A stretch of 38,331 nt of DNA. Origin: Bacteroidales bacterium. Lineage in GTDB: Bacteria > Bacteroidota > Bacteroidia > Bacteroidales > PUMT01. The translations under genes and the position numbers were made by a program. The notes beneath the pieces were generated by a model. It was given only the letters and a program-made list of their open reading frames with translations, was not told the DNA's origin and searched no databases. Below are positions 8,299 through 16,108 of this stretch, piece by piece. The stretch is taken from contig SLMM01000043.1 in the NCBI GenBank assembly GCA_007133565.1, positions 1 to 38,331 of the forward strand, written 5' to 3'. Each line of letters begins with the position of its first letter. Positions within the stretch are counted from its first letter, which is position 1.

Positions 8299-9339
8299 AT
8301 GGAAAAAAAGAAAAACACTATAGAAGGACTTGGAGAATTCGGGTTGATAAAACACCTTACCTCCGATATGCCGGTGAAACACCAGAGTACATTGAAGGGG
8401 CCGGGCGACGATGCGGCCGTACTTGATTATAAAAAGAAACTTGTGGTTGTAACAAGTGACATTCTGATGGAGGGCATCCACTTCAACATGATATACACTC
8501 CTATGAAGCACCTCGGATATAAGGCCGTTGTTGCAAACCTGTCTGATATATACGCGATGAATGCCACACCCAGGCAAATCATTGTATCACTGGCGTTCTC
8601 GTCAAAACTGACTCTGAAACAGGTTGAGAACCTGTATTCAGGAATCAGGCTTGCATGTGAGAACTATAATGTTGACCTTGCCGGCGGCGATACCTCAACC
8701 TCGATAACCGGCATGGCCATCAGCATAACGGCAATCGGCGAGGGAGAAAAAAAGAAGATTGTATACAGAAGCGGCGCAAAAAAGAATGACCTGATATGTG
8801 TTTCGGGCGACCTGGGTGCAGCTTATCTCGGACTGCAACTGTTGGAGAGGGAGAAAAGGATATTCCTTGAAAACCCCGAAGTCCAGCCTGAACTGAAAGG
8901 GTATGACTATCTTCTGCAACGGCAGCTAAAGCCTGAGCCCCGTGCTGATATCATTGATTTCTTCAGTAAGACCAATGCCCTCCCCACATCCATGATCGAC
9001 ATATCTGACGGACTGTCTTCTGAGGCACTTCATATCTGTAATGAATCAGGTGTTGGTTGCAAACTTTTTGCCGAACACATTCCCATTGATCCCGAAACTG
9101 AAAAGCTTGCCGCAGAATTCAATATAACTCCGCTGATTGCAGCTTTGAACGGTGGCGAAGATTATGAGCTGCTTTTCACAATATCACCAGGCGAATACGT
9201 TAAGATCAAGGAAAACCAAACCATAAAAGCTATCGGACATATAACGGACAGTGACCTTGGGTGCAACCTTATCACTCACGACGGCACATTTATCCCATTG
9301 CAGTCCAAAGGCTGGGACGCATACAAAAGCAAGGACTGA
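8299..9339 (+). CDS. thiL: Thiamine-monophosphate kinase
   Basis: A 346-residue cytosolic enzyme of the PurM/HypE fold that phosphorylates thiamine monophosphate to the active cofactor thiamine diphosphate. From the ATG at 8299, LGEFGLIKHLT opens the family, GPGDDAAV (35-41) and VTSDILMEGIHF (51-62) bind magnesium and nucleotide, DLAGGDTSTS follows, and the C-terminal NGGEDYELLF is typical. An in-frame ATG at 8278 would add seven residues; the later start matches the family N-terminus. The gene is divergent from sufB and convergent with lpxA 81 bp away. It stands alone, as no other thiamine genes are in view. Confidence 0.93.
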   Translation: MEKKKNTIEGLGEFGLIKHLTSDMPVKHQSTLKGPGDDAAVLDYKKKLVVVTSDILMEGIHFNMIYTPMKHLGYKAVVANLSDIYAMNATPRQIIVSLAFSSKLTLKQVENLYSGIRLACENYNVDLAGGDTSTSITGMAISITAIGEGEKKKIVYRSGAKKNDLICVSGDLGAAYLGLQLLEREKRIFLENPEVQPELKGYDYLLQRQLKPEPRADIIDFFSKTNALPTSMIDISDGLSSEALHICNESGVGCKLFAEHIPIDPETEKLAAEFNITPLIAALNGGEDYELLFTISPGEYVKIKENQTIKAIGHITDSDLGCNLITHDGTFIPLQSKGWDAYKSKD

Positions 9340-9420
9340 ACAGCGCCAGCTACACCGGTACCATCATGCCCTAAAACCGGTTAGTTGAGATGCATACCAG
9401 GGTAAGGACTGTAGAACGGT

Positions 9421-10230
9421 TCACGCATCATCCTCATCTGGTGTATCGGTTTCAGGGTCATAGCCTTTTATTATCCCTCTTGCAGATCCCCTGACAAAAT
9501 CAACAACAGTATCTCTTTCAGTACTTTGCGGGATTTCGGCCAGTATCTTCTCAATTGCCTGTGATGTGTTCAGACCTTTCTGGTAAAGTATTCTGAGCAC
9601 ATCCTGAATGGCATAAACAGTTTCATTGCTGAAGTTTCTTCTTCTCAGGCCTATAGCATTGATTCCAACATACCTGAGGGGCTCGCGCGATGCACGGATG
9701 AAAGGCGGAACATCTTTTCTTACTTTTGAAGCACCGCCAACCATGGCATGAGCGCCAATCCTGCAGAACTGGTGAACGGCTGTCATTCCGCCAATTATGG
9801 CAAAATCACCTACTTCAACCTCGCCTGCAAGTCCCACACTGTTTACAAGAATGCAGTTATTCCCGATAAAACAGTCGTGGGCCACGTGCACATATGCCAT
9901 CAGCATGGTATTGCTTCCCACGATAGTCCTGCCCTTTGCGGCAGTGCCCCTGTTAACGGTCACACACTCCCTTATGATAGAGTTGTCGCCGATCTTCGCA
10001 AAGCTATCCTCACCGCGGAATTTCAGGTCCTGGGGAACAGCTGAAATTACAGCACCCGGGAATATCTTGCAGTTCCTGCCGATACGGGCGCCATCCATAA
10101 TTGTGACATTCGGGCCAATCCATGTGCCTTCACCAATTTCTACATCAGCCTGTATGGTTGAAAAAGCCTCTATAACAACATTTTTACCTATTTTTGAATC
10201 CGGATGGATAATATTGAGCGGTTTGTCCAT
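9421..10230 (-). CDS. lpxA: UDP-N-acetylglucosamine acyltransferase LpxA
   Basis: A 269-residue left-handed beta-helix acyltransferase that places a 3-hydroxyacyl chain from acyl carrier protein on UDP-GlcNAc, the first step of lipid A synthesis in the cytosol. Hexapeptide repeats run from about residue 8 to 180, with AVPQDLKFRGEDS and the catalytic histidine H118 in VHVAHDCFIGN (counterpart of E. coli H125). FIRASREPLRYVGINAIGLRRRNF is the usual start of the C-terminal helical part. It is the last gene of the run, 18 bp after the lpxC-fabZ stop. It ends in an acidic tail (DPETDTPDEDDA). Confidence 0.96.
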   Translation of the reverse strand: MDKPLNIIHPDSKIGKNVVIEAFSTIQADVEIGEGTWIGPNVTIMDGARIGRNCKIFPGAVISAVPQDLKFRGEDSFAKIGDNSIIRECVTVNRGTAAKGRTIVGSNTMLMAYVHVAHDCFIGNNCILVNSVGLAGEVEVGDFAIIGGMTAVHQFCRIGAHAMVGGASKVRKDVPPFIRASREPLRYVGINAIGLRRRNFSNETVYAIQDVLRILYQKGLNTSQAIEKILAEIPQSTERDTVVDFVRGSARGIIKGYDPETDTPDEDDA

Positions 10231-10248
10231 TTAAAAGTTTATCAATTG

Positions 10249-11646
10249 TTATTCCTTGTTCTTTACAATCTGAGCCAAAAGCTCCCCTTCCGTAGCAACC
10301 TCATCGCCCACGAAGGCCTGGCCAAACATGTAGACAATACCCCTGCGTACAGGTGCCAGGTACTCAAGCCTGAACACCAGTGTGTCGCCGGGTACAACCT
10401 TGCGCTTGAATTTAACCTTGTCTATTTTCAGAAAATAGGTCGAATATTTCTCCGGATCAGGGACAGAGGTGAGGACAAGAATTCCCCCTACCTGCGCCAT
10501 GGCCTCAACCTGGAGAACCCCCGGCATTATGGGTTCATCCGGGAAGTGTCCCGCAAAGAATCCCTCGTTCATGGTTACGTTCTTGACGCCGACAATCGTG
10601 GATTCGGTCACTGCCATAATTTTATCGACCAGGAGGAATGGCGGCCTGTGAGGGAGAATTGACTTTATCTGGTTAATATCATATACCGGTATTGCATTGG
10701 GGTTGTACTCAGGAAAAACCCTTTTGGTCTCCTCTTCTTTGATCAAACTCCTGATCTTCCGTGCCAGCTGGTTATTGGCATAGTGACCGGGGCGGCTTGC
10801 CACAATTCTGCCCTTTATTGGACGCCCGATTAATGCAATATCCCCGATAATATCAAGTAGCTTGTGCCTTGCGGGCTCATTGGGGAAATAGAGGTCTACG
10901 TTATTTAGCACCCCTTCTGAGTTCCTTTTGATCCTTGGTTTGTTAAACAAATCGGCGATACGGTCAAGCTCTTCCTGGGGCACCTCCTTATCGAGTATTA
11001 CAATTGCATTCTCCAGGTCACCTCCCTTAATAAGGTTATTCTTCAACAGGAACTCAAGTTCATGAAAAAAGACAAAAGTCCGGCATGGAGCCACCTCGTG
11101 CTCAAAGTCCTGCAAACGCGATAAAGTGGCATACTGATTGCCGAGGACCTTCGAATTGTAATCTATCATTACATCGACTGACAGCTTGTCGTCAGGAAAA
11201 ATCACAATCTCAATACCTTTCTCTTCATCCGACCATGTTATCTTCTCCTTTATCTCATAAAAATTTTTCTCACTTTCCTGCTCAACCAGGCCGGCCTCCT
11301 TTAATGCACGTACAATGAACTTGGAGCTGCCGTCTATGATCGGTGCTTCGGGCCCGCTTATCTCCATCAGTACATTATCGATCTCGAGCCCGTACAGGGC
11401 CGCCATAACATGCTCGATAGTACCGACCTTAACCCCGTTTTCCTCTATTGTTGTACCTCTCGAGGTGTCGGATACATATTCAGCCCATGCATGCAATTCG
11501 GGCTGACCTTCAAGGTCTGTCCTTCGAAAAACAATACCATGATCTTCAGGGGCGGGGCTGAATGTAAGGTCTACCTGCATTCCGGTATGCAACCCCTTGC
11601 CACTTAAGGTAACAGGCTTTTTAAGAGTCTTTTGTTTCTTTGACAT
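10249..11646 (-). CDS. lpxC/fabZ: Bifunctional UDP-3-O-acyl-GlcNAc deacetylase / 3-hydroxyacyl-ACP dehydratase (LpxC-FabZ fusion)
   Basis: One 465-residue chain joins two enzymes. Residues about 5-300 are LpxC, the zinc deacetylase that commits the cell to lipid A: zinc ligands H79 (GTIEHVMAAL), H261 and D265 (RHKLLDIIGD), and the catalytic H288 (GHYANNQ). Residues about 320-462 are FabZ, the hot-dog dehydratase of fatty acid elongation, with H333 in LPHRPPFLLVD and E381 in MPGVLQVEAMAQ. The fusion is a known feature of Bacteroidota and relatives and couples two enzymes competing for 3-hydroxyacyl-ACP. It starts 142 bp after lpxD, with no consensus promoter seen in that gap, and is followed by lpxA after 18 bp. 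Confidence 0.96.
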   Translation of the reverse strand: MSKKQKTLKKPVTLSGKGLHTGMQVDLTFSPAPEDHGIVFRRTDLEGQPELHAWAEYVSDTSRGTTIEENGVKVGTIEHVMAALYGLEIDNVLMEISGPEAPIIDGSSKFIVRALKEAGLVEQESEKNFYEIKEKITWSDEEKGIEIVIFPDDKLSVDVMIDYNSKVLGNQYATLSRLQDFEHEVAPCRTFVFFHELEFLLKNNLIKGGDLENAIVILDKEVPQEELDRIADLFNKPRIKRNSEGVLNNVDLYFPNEPARHKLLDIIGDIALIGRPIKGRIVASRPGHYANNQLARKIRSLIKEEETKRVFPEYNPNAIPVYDINQIKSILPHRPPFLLVDKIMAVTESTIVGVKNVTMNEGFFAGHFPDEPIMPGVLQVEAMAQVGGILVLTSVPDPEKYSTYFLKIDKVKFKRKVVPGDTLVFRLEYLAPVRRGIVYMFGQAFVGDEVATEGELLAQIVKNKE

Positions 11647-11788
11647 CTCAGTGTCTTGTCATTAAACATCTGAATAAAATTTTCGCAATATACGAATTTT
11701 CAAGAAAAACGCTGCATTACCGCCTTCTAATTAAAGCAGTAATACCCAGCCCAAAAACCGGGCCATTTTTTCTAAAAGATATTTCCAA

Positions 11789-12832
11789 TTATTCAGCGGC
11801 TCTGCGCATCGCCTCAATGTCCTCCTCCAGCTTCTGCAGCCGCTCATAAAGCTGGGGAAGCTTTCGGTACAATACGTATGAACGCTGGTATTTGCTGTAC
11901 TGGAATGACGGTGAGCCCTGGACAATTGTGTTTTTTTCTGTAATGTTCCCGGCAACTCCCGATTGAGCCGCTATCCGGGTACCATCGGCAACAGTCAGGT
12001 GGCCGATAATACCCACCTGTCCGCCAACCATACAGTCCGCACCAACTTTTGTAGATCCCGCGATGCCTGTCTGTGCAGCGATAACGGTATTTCTGCCTAT
12101 CTCAACGCTATGAGCAACCTGGATCAGGTTGTCAAGCTTAACACCCTCCCGTATTATTGTCGAACCCATCATTGCCCTGTCTATTGTAGAGTTAGCGCCT
12201 ATTTCCACCCGGTCTTCAACCACAACGTTCCCTACTTGCGGTATCTTCCTGTAGTTGCTATCCGACTGGGGGGCAAAACCGAAACCGTCACTGCCAACAA
12301 CCACTCCGGCATGAAGGGTGCATTCCTCTCCTATTATGCAACCCGGGTATATCTTTACCCCGGGATAGAGCACGGTATTGCGGCCAATTCTGACATCCTC
12401 GCCGATAAATACCTGAGGATGTATTTTGACATTGTCACCCACATGAACCCCTTCTGATATAACCGCATAATGACCGATATATACATCAGCCCCGATTATA
12501 GCAGAGGTGTCAACAGATGCATTCCCGGAAATACCGGTTAAAGCAGGTTTCATCTCCTCCCTGAGCTGCAGGAGTGCTGCAATTGCCTGGTACGCGTCAT
12601 CCACCCTGACCAGTGTACAACTGATATTGCCCGATGGCTTGAATTCGCTGTTTACAAGGACTACCGAAGCTTTGGTAGCATACAGGAATTTCTCATATTT
12701 GGGGTTGGATAAGAAGGCAAGTGTACCGGGTCTTCCCTCCTCAATCCTGGATACATCATCCACGGTTGCCCCGGGGTCGCCCTCCACGCTCCCGTTAAGG
12801 TATTCAGCTATCTGCCCAGCAGTGAATTTCAT
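11789..12832 (-). CDS. lpxD: UDP-3-O-(3-hydroxyacyl)glucosamine N-acyltransferase LpxD
   Basis: A 347-residue beta-helix acyltransferase adding the second hydroxyacyl chain in lipid A synthesis. An N-terminal uridine-binding domain (about 1-100, with [15 protein letters not shown]) is followed by hexapeptide repeats from about 105 to 300. [13 protein letters not shown] and the catalytic H241 in [14 protein letters not shown] are diagnostic. The C-terminal helix [30 protein letters not shown] is coiled-coil-like. It starts 40 bp after the HD-domain gene and precedes lpxC-fabZ, so the genes lie in pathway-related order, although enzymatically LpxD acts after LpxC. Confidence 0.96.
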   Translation of the reverse strand: MKFTAGQIAEYLNGSVEGDPGATVDDVSRIEEGRPGTLAFLSNPKYEKFLYATKASVVLVNSEFKPSGNISCTLVRVDDAYQAIAALLQLREEMKPALTGISGNASVDTSAIIGADVYIGHYAVISEGVHVGDNVKIHPQVFIGEDVRIGRNTVLYPGVKIYPGCIIGEECTLHAGVVVGSDGFGFAPQSDSNYRKIPQVGNVVVEDRVEIGANSTIDRAMMGSTIIREGVKLDNLIQVAHSVEIGRNTVIAAQTGIAGSTKVGADCMVGGQVGIIGHLTVADGTRIAAQSGVAGNITEKNTIVQGSPSFQYSKYQRSYVLYRKLPQLYERLQKLEEDIEAMRRAAE

Positions 12833-12872
12833 AATTATCAGATCATTAAATTAATATATTTCAAATTAACGG

Positions 12873-14114
12873 TTATATCGCATTTATCTTTTTAGGATAG
12901 CAAAGAAAATACTTTTTAATTGTTTTTGACAAAACCGAAACATTGAGCATTTCCGAAGCCTCTGAGATATCGGCCAGTTCGCCTGTATTATAGAGAATTC
13001 TTATATTTTCATCTTCCGATTTATAGGCATAATTGGAGATTTCACCACAAACTACAAAATATCCCGTCATATCAGCCGGTATACCGTATTCGCTGCCCAC
13101 CTTCAGTTTAATGTTTTCAGTCCGCTCCCCTGGAAACATTGTGTAGCTGAACTCCGTACGGTAGAGCTCCCTGCCTGTAAACCACCCGGCAAGCAGTGCC
13201 AGAATTTTGTCATCATGTCGTGACCAAACCTTCGCAGCACTCATTATATCGTCATCATCAAGGTTTACAAAATTGTCTATCAGCATTTCATGCCCCCGGC
13301 TGGTGTAATTCTCAAGAAAGAACTTCAGGCAGGGAGAAGCGAACAGTTCATTACCCTCCAAAACCAGCTGCCTTGCTCTTTTAAGAAGCATCGTCAGAAG
13401 GCACTCGGCGGCAACCACAGTCTTATGGTAATAGACCTGCCAGTACATAAGGCGCCTGGCAATCAAAAACTTCTCTATCGAATAAATCCCTTTTGCCTCA
13501 ACAACAAGATGGTCATCGACAACATTTAGCATCTTTATTATCCTGTCCGATCCTATCACCCCCTCAGTAACCCCTGTATAGAAACTGTCTCTCTTAAGGT
13601 AATCCATCCTGTCCATATCAAGCTGGCCGGCAACAAGCTCATGAAGAAACTTCTTGTTGCAGGTGCCGGAAAAAACCTCCTCCGCCGTTGATAACCTGCC
13701 TCTGAACTGCCTGTTAAGATCCCTTATCAGAAGAACAGACATCCGTTCATGAGTCATATGTGGAATGATCGATGATTCAAGTGTGTGAGAAAAAGGGCCG
13801 TGTCCTATATCGTGCAGCAATATTGCAGCAAGCGCCGCCTCTTCTTCTATGTCAGTGATATCATTGCCCTTTGACCTGATTACTCCAATGGCCAGCTGCA
13901 TCAGGTGCATTGCCCCAATGGCATGCTGAAACCTGGTATGGGTGGCGCCGGGGTATACAAAATGAGTAAGCCCCAATTGCCTGATTCTTCTTAGGCGCTG
14001 AAAATAGGGGTGCGATATCAGGTCAAATATAAGGTCGGAGGAAACTCCGATGAATCCGTGCACCGGGTCATTTATTATCTTTCGTTTATTGGTGTTGTAA
14101 TTATTCAAAATCAA
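12873..14114 (-). CDS. HD-domain phosphohydrolase (dGTPase-like family)
   Basis: A 413-residue soluble protein of the metal-dependent HD superfamily related to dNTP triphosphohydrolases and SAMHD1. The N-terminus has NDPVHGFIGV, then FQRLRRIRQLGL, YPGATHTRFQHAIGAMHL (H64), LLHDIGHGPFSHTLE (H101, D102) and GQLDMDRMDYLKRDS with the last metal-ligand aspartate near 166-171. The substrate is not known. The start is forced to be TTG: the first upstream in-frame stop is three codons before the TTG at 14114, and no ATG lies between it and the conserved domain (a second TTG is at 14108). It heads the lpxD-lpxC/fabZ-lpxA run, a placement I recall from other Bacteroidota, and is divergent from rimP. 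Confidence 0.9.
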   Translation of the reverse strand: MILNNYNTNKRKIINDPVHGFIGVSSDLIFDLISHPYFQRLRRIRQLGLTHFVYPGATHTRFQHAIGAMHLMQLAIGVIRSKGNDITDIEEEAALAAILLHDIGHGPFSHTLESSIIPHMTHERMSVLLIRDLNRQFRGRLSTAEEVFSGTCNKKFLHELVAGQLDMDRMDYLKRDSFYTGVTEGVIGSDRIIKMLNVVDDHLVVEAKGIYSIEKFLIARRLMYWQVYYHKTVVAAECLLTMLLKRARQLVLEGNELFASPCLKFFLENYTSRGHEMLIDNFVNLDDDDIMSAAKVWSRHDDKILALLAGWFTGRELYRTEFSYTMFPGERTENIKLKVGSEYGIPADMTGYFVVCGEISNYAYKSEDENIRILYNTGELADISEASEMLNVSVLSKTIKKYFLCYPKKINAI

Positions 14115-14200
14115 ATTTTGTTACCCGGCAGGTGTAGATATCTGATATGTTAAAATTGCAGTATAACCAGAAGGAGACAGTTGTGATTGTCCCGGCGCCT

Positions 14201-14208
14201 CAAAATTA
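14201..14208 (-). promoter_or_regulatory. Candidate -7 box for the HD gene / lpx run
   Basis: TAATTTTG on the minus strand fits TAnnTTTG and lies 87 bp upstream of the TTG start. No TTTG is found about 19 bp further upstream, so support is partial. Confidence 0.35.
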
Positions 14209-14269
14209 CGGAAGTTTTGCGATATTTTTTCTGTAAAACAGTAAATGTTCTAATTTTCAACCGCATATT

Positions 14270-14300
14270 TTTGCGTTTTCACTTATTATTTGTACTTTTG
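14270..14300 (+). promoter_or_regulatory. Promoter of rimP-nusA-infB
   Basis: TTTG at 14270-14273, a 19-bp spacer, and TACTTTTG at 14293-14300 match the Bacteroidota promoter consensus exactly. Transcription would begin around 14305, giving a leader of about 65 nt that includes the hairpin at 14330-14349. Confidence 0.8.
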
Positions 14301-14329
14301 CGCTTTGTATGCTGAGAAGTATTATGATG

Positions 14330-14349
14330 TAGGGGACTCAAGTCCCCTA
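14330..14349 (+). promoter_or_regulatory. Leader hairpin before rimP (possible attenuator)
   Basis: A perfect 9-bp inverted repeat, TAGGGGACT then CA then AGTCCCCTA, is followed by TTTT (14350-14353). It starts about 25 nt into the expected leader and ends 20 nt before the rimP ATG. A GC-rich stem plus a short T run resembles an intrinsic terminator, which would fit regulation of an operon encoding the termination factor NusA. The two-base gap means one or more central pairs must open in RNA. Confidence 0.55.
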
Positions 14350-14369
14350 TTTTAATAGATAGTGTCAAA

Positions 14370-14834
14370 ATGATCAGTGAAAAAGCAGTACTGGAGGTGG
14401 TAAACAGGCATACCGAAGGAACAGGTTTGTTTATTGTCGACATACATGTATCGGCATCAAACAGCATAAGGGTAGTGGTAGACAGTGATGAGGGCGTGAC
14501 TGTCAAGGAGTGCAGCGATCTTACACGGGCTATCGAAAACGGACTTGACAGGGATAAAGAGGATTTCAATCTTGAAGTTTCATCGCCCGGGCTGTCTGAA
14601 CCGCTTAAGGTTCTTCGCCAGTACAGTAAGAATATCGGAAGGGAGGTTGTGATAGAAACAGTTGACGGGCAAAAGCACAAGGGAAAGCTGACCGGTCTCA
14701 GCGACAATGGAATATTATTTGAGGAACTTGTTAAGGTAAAAGGTGAAAAGAAAAGGCCCGAAACGAAGCTGATGATCAGGGAGCTGGATTTTGACCGTGT
14801 CAGGTCGACCAAACTTGTTGTATTATTTAAATAA
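14370..14834 (+). CDS. rimP: Ribosome maturation factor RimP
   Basis: A 154-residue cytosolic factor needed for 30S subunit assembly. The N-terminal alpha/beta domain has GLFIVDIHVSASNSIRVVVDSDEGVTV, the DLTRAIENGLDRDKEDFNLEVSSPGL signature (V/SSPGL is diagnostic), and the C-terminal Sm-like domain starts around GREVVIETVDGQKHKGKLTG. The ATG at 14370 is the first in frame after the leader hairpin. nusA starts 20 bp after the stop, the order rimP-nusA-infB being conserved across bacteria. Confidence 0.95.
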   Translation: MISEKAVLEVVNRHTEGTGLFIVDIHVSASNSIRVVVDSDEGVTVKECSDLTRAIENGLDRDKEDFNLEVSSPGLSEPLKVLRQYSKNIGREVVIETVDGQKHKGKLTGLSDNGILFEELVKVKGEKKRPETKLMIRELDFDRVRSTKLVVLFK

Positions 14835-14854
14835 ACGGATAAAGGTAAATTAAG

Positions 14855-16093
14855 ATGGAAAATTTGAATCTCACAGAACCATTTTCTGAGTTCAAGGAGT
14901 TGAAGAGCATTGACAGGGCAACAATGATGAGCGTGCTTGAAGATGTATTCAGGAGTATGCTGATTAAGTATTTTGGTACTGACGAGAATTTTGACATAAT
15001 AATAAATATAGATAAGGGAGATTTTGAAATCTGGAGGAACCGCGAAGTTGTCGAAGACGGAAGTGTGGAAGACCCCAACCTGCAGATATCACTTTCTGAG
15101 GCCCAAAAAATCGACCCTGACTACGAGCTTGGAGAAGAGGTGACCGATGAGGTAAAACTTGCTGATTTCGGGCGCCGTGCTATTCTGGCATTACGCCAGA
15201 ACCTTACCTCCAGGATCATGGAGCTTGAAAAAAACAATGTTTACCTTAAATACAAAGACCGGATCGGTGAAATTGTTACAGGCGATGTATACCAGGTATG
15301 GAAACGTGAAATTCTCGTACTTGATGACGAAGGCAATGAGCTGATACTGCCTCGTGCGGAGCAGATACCGACCGACTATTTCAGGAAGGGAGACACAATA
15401 AGGGCCGTTGTGATTAAAGTAGAAATGAAGAATAATATTCCGCTTATCATACTGTCACGGACCTCCCCGGTTTTCCTGGAGAGGCTGTTTGAACTTGAGG
15501 TGCCTGAGATATATGACGGATTGATAACAATCAAGAAGATCGTCAGGGTACCTGGTGAAAGGGCCAAAGTGGCAGTTGAATCGTATGACGACCGCATTGA
15601 CCCCGTTGGAGCATGCGTCGGGATGAAGGGGTCGCGCATTCACGGCATCGTCAGGGAACTGAAGAATGAGAATATCGATGTTATCAATTATACCACCAAT
15701 ACTCAGCTTTATATATCAAGGTCACTCAGTCCGGCGAAAATAAGTTCAATTAAAATTATTGAAGATGAGAAAAGGGCCGAGGTATTCTTGAAACCAAACG
15801 AGGTATCGCTGGCAATTGGCAAGGGCGGACTCAACATCAAGCTTGCGGGGCAGCTTACAGGTTATGAAATAGATGTGTTCCGCGACACCGAGGGTGAAGA
15901 TGAAGAGGATGTGAATATTGATGAATTCGGCGATGAGATAGAGGGCTGGATAATTGACGAACTTAAAGCAGTAGGATGCGATACGGCAAAAAGCGTCCTT
16001 GAGCTTTCTGTTGAGGACCTTGTGAAAAGGACCGATCTGGAAGAGGAGACCATTCAGGAGGTAATGCGTGTTCTGAAAGCAGAATTTGAATAA
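14855..16093 (+). CDS. nusA: Transcription termination/antitermination factor NusA
   Basis: A 412-residue RNA polymerase-binding factor. The N-terminal polymerase-binding domain is about 1-125, the S1 domain about 130-195 (IGEIVTGDVYQVWKREILVL), and two KH domains about 215-345, with VPGERAKVAVESYDDRIDPVGACVGMKGSRI and LAIGKGGLNIKLAGQLTGYEIDV. An acidic segment (GEDEEDVNIDEFGDE) is followed by a helix-hairpin-helix-like C-terminus. The length is short compared with E. coli NusA, as no second acidic repeat is present. infB begins 15 bp downstream. Confidence 0.95.
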   Translation: MENLNLTEPFSEFKELKSIDRATMMSVLEDVFRSMLIKYFGTDENFDIIINIDKGDFEIWRNREVVEDGSVEDPNLQISLSEAQKIDPDYELGEEVTDEVKLADFGRRAILALRQNLTSRIMELEKNNVYLKYKDRIGEIVTGDVYQVWKREILVLDDEGNELILPRAEQIPTDYFRKGDTIRAVVIKVEMKNNIPLIILSRTSPVFLERLFELEVPEIYDGLITIKKIVRVPGERAKVAVESYDDRIDPVGACVGMKGSRIHGIVRELKNENIDVINYTTNTQLYISRSLSPAKISSIKIIEDEKRAEVFLKPNEVSLAIGKGGLNIKLAGQLTGYEIDVFRDTEGEDEEDVNIDEFGDEIEGWIIDELKAVGCDTAKSVLELSVEDLVKRTDLEEETIQEVMRVLKAEFE

Positions 16094-16108
16094 ACGGGAG
16101 AAATAAAT

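Noticed and set aside
9340-9420. Terminator between convergent thiL and lpxA
   Set aside because: Two ACCGGT-type palindromes are present but no stem of useful length with a T run could be drawn.
11744-11776. GCCC/GGGC hairpin followed by ATTTTTT between lpxC-fabZ and lpxD
   Set aside because: The T run follows on the plus strand, where there is no gene to terminate; on the minus strand it lacks a T tract and would cut the lpx run.
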